8,127 nucleotides of DNA from positions 6,852 to 14,978 of the forward strand of contig DITY01000024.1 in the NCBI GenBank assembly GCA_002422955.1. Direction: 5' to 3'. Made by a program: the position numbers and the translations under genes. Positions 7,489-8,127 of this stretch are shown one piece after another. The stretch is from Planctomycetaceae bacterium UBA6172. GTDB lineage: Bacteria; Planctomycetota; Planctomycetia; Pirellulales; Pirellulaceae. The notes below the pieces were generated by a model, which was not told where the DNA came from, did no database searches, and saw only the letters and a list, made by a program, of their open reading frames with translations. Every line of letters begins with the position of its first letter. The first letter of the stretch is position 1.

Positions 7489-7497
7489 TAAATGCAA
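7482..7497. promoter_or_regulatory. Palindromic candidate operator overlapping the -10 box
   Basis: CATTTAAATG (7485-7494) is a perfect 10-bp palindrome. Allowing one mismatched pair it extends to 16 bp (7482-7497, TT at one end and AA at the other). It is AT-rich in a GC-rich setting and covers the proposed -10 element. That is where an autoregulating XRE antitoxin would be expected to bind; the binding itself is inferred. Confidence 0.45.
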
Positions 7498-7512
7498 CAA
7501 CCGGGAGGATTG

Positions 7513-7755
7513 ATGCCCCATTACTTGTCCGTGTGGACTGAGGTTCGCTCGGAGAAGCTGGCTATCAACGGCATCTCTCCGGACGACTTCGGGCAAATAG
7601 TGATGAACCCCGACAGTCAGGCGATCAGCCGGTCCTCGGGACGACTGATCGCCTTCGGACGCGACCGGTCTGGCGACGAAATCGCCTGCGTTTACGAGTT
7701 GAACGACGACGCCATACCGGTCTATCCGATCACCGGCTATTTCACCGAAACCTGA
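7513..7755 (+). CDS. Small BrnT-like protein, possible toxin of a type II toxin-antitoxin pair
   Basis: An 80-residue acidic protein with no signal or membrane segment. The layout recalls BrnT-like RelE-fold proteins: a helical start ending in EKLAINGISPDDFGQIVMNP (14-33), then a beta-rich part with SRSSGRLIAFG (39-49), DEIACVYEL (55-63) and a final VYPITGY (70-76). This fits the general BrnT pattern of HG-x-EF-x-DP followed by a sheet ending in an ITA-like strand, although the family's usual histidine before Gly is replaced by Asn19. That is recognition by eye and not proof of toxicity. ATG 7513 is chosen because GGAGG (7504-7508) sits just upstream, with rather short spacing, and the proposed promoter excludes ATG 7492, which would add MQQPGGL. 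One base separates it from the XRE gene. Confidence 0.6.
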   Translation: MPHYLSVWTEVRSEKLAINGISPDDFGQIVMNPDSQAISRSSGRLIAFGRDRSGDEIACVYELNDDAIPVYPITGYFTET

Positions 7756-7756
7756 C

Positions 7757-8127
7757 ATGCTCCCTTTCAAGCTCACGCCATCACAGAAACAACAACTTGC
7801 CAAAGCGAAGGCGGCGGGGCAACAGCGGCTGGTGCTTCGCTTGACCGAATCCCAGCGGAAGCTCGATGGCGAGTTCGTCGCTGAGATTGATGAGCTGGTC
7901 CGCGAGGAACTGGGGCAATCGGCGGAGCCCTCGGATCTTGCGCGACAACTTCGCGTCGCGAGGAAATCCGCCGGGATGACCTTGGCCGACGTGGCGGAGC
8001 AAGCGTCCATGACTCGGCAAGCGGTCCTGGCGATTGAAAGCGGGAAGAATAGCAATCCGAAGATCGATACGCTCAACCGGATCGCGATGGCGCTCGGACT
8101 GAAGCTAAACCTGAGTCTGTCCAAGGC
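7757..8127 (+). CDS. XRE-family helix-turn-helix regulator, probable antitoxin, 3' end cut by the window
   Basis: It is open from ATG 7757 to the right edge with no stop, giving 123 visible residues. The C-terminal part is a Cro/C1-type HTH, roughly 62-117: LRVARKSAGMTLADVAEQ, then SMTRQAVLAIESGKN with the recognition helix, then KIDTLNRIAMALGLKL. The family binds palindromic operators as dimers. The N-terminal 60 residues are a charged, mostly helical extension (KQQLAKAKAAGQQ, then a glutamate-rich EFVAEIDELVREEL) that I do not recognise; it could be the part that holds the partner protein. The start codon lies one base after the upstream stop with no Shine-Dalgarno of its own, pointing to translational coupling. 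The visible end, at the last HTH helices, suggests the protein finishes soon after the window. Confidence 0.8.
   Translation, partial: MLPFKLTPSQKQQLAKAKAAGQQRLVLRLTESQRKLDGEFVAEIDELVREELGQSAEPSDLARQLRVARKSAGMTLADVAEQASMTRQAVLAIESGKNSNPKIDTLNRIAMALGLKLNLSLSK

Noticed and set aside
7492..7512. Upstream ATG adding seven residues to the BrnT-like protein
   Set aside because: It lies inside the palindrome and before the likely transcription start, while the ribosome binding site lies downstream of it.
7450..8124. Minus-strand open frame of 224 codons, serine-rich
   Set aside because: It mirrors the XRE and BrnT-like genes, shows no domain, and has no ribosome binding site that I could find.

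Overview
The window is GC-rich and densely coding, and all its protein genes look chromosomal and bacterial. Three things suggest a planctomycete: frequent GTG starts, weak or absent Shine-Dalgarno sequences before several genes, and an arginine- and proline-rich look to the non-coding frames. This is an inference from style and gene content, because no rRNA or other marker gene lies in the window.

Layout from left to right. (1) Minus strand, 1-708: the N-terminal two thirds or so of an exported ApbE family FAD:protein FMN transferase, cut by the left edge. (2) A divergent intergenic region, 709-1040, with an inverted repeat. (3) Plus strand, 1041-2120: a long-chain trans-polyprenyl diphosphate synthase (IspB/HepT type). 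(4) Plus strand, 2384-3670: a DEAD-box RNA helicase with a short charged tail, behind a leader that contains two hairpins. (5) Plus strand, about 3887-4972: an exported SMP-30/gluconolactonase family beta-propeller hydrolase, also behind a hairpin-containing leader. (6) Plus strand, 5044-6420: the ribosome-associated GTPase HflX, followed after 2 nt by (7) a short-chain dehydrogenase, 6423-7247, in a tight pair. (8) A gene-free stretch, 7248-7512, ending in a promoter-like and operator-like segment. (9) Plus strand, 7513-7755 and 7757 to the right edge: a small BrnT-like protein and an XRE helix-turn-helix protein, arranged like a toxin-antitoxin operon with the antitoxin gene second and cut by the window end.

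Most of the window is housekeeping. ApbE flavinylates respiratory complexes such as Nqr/Rnf, and the polyprenyl synthase makes quinone side chains or lipid carriers, so the divergent pair may both serve the respiratory membrane. The helicase and HflX act on RNA and ribosomes. The most accessory-looking part is the right-hand two-gene module. It has its own candidate promoter, a 10-bp perfect palindrome over the -10 element, and a strong ribosome binding site. No rRNA, tRNA, CRISPR array or insertion sequence was seen.
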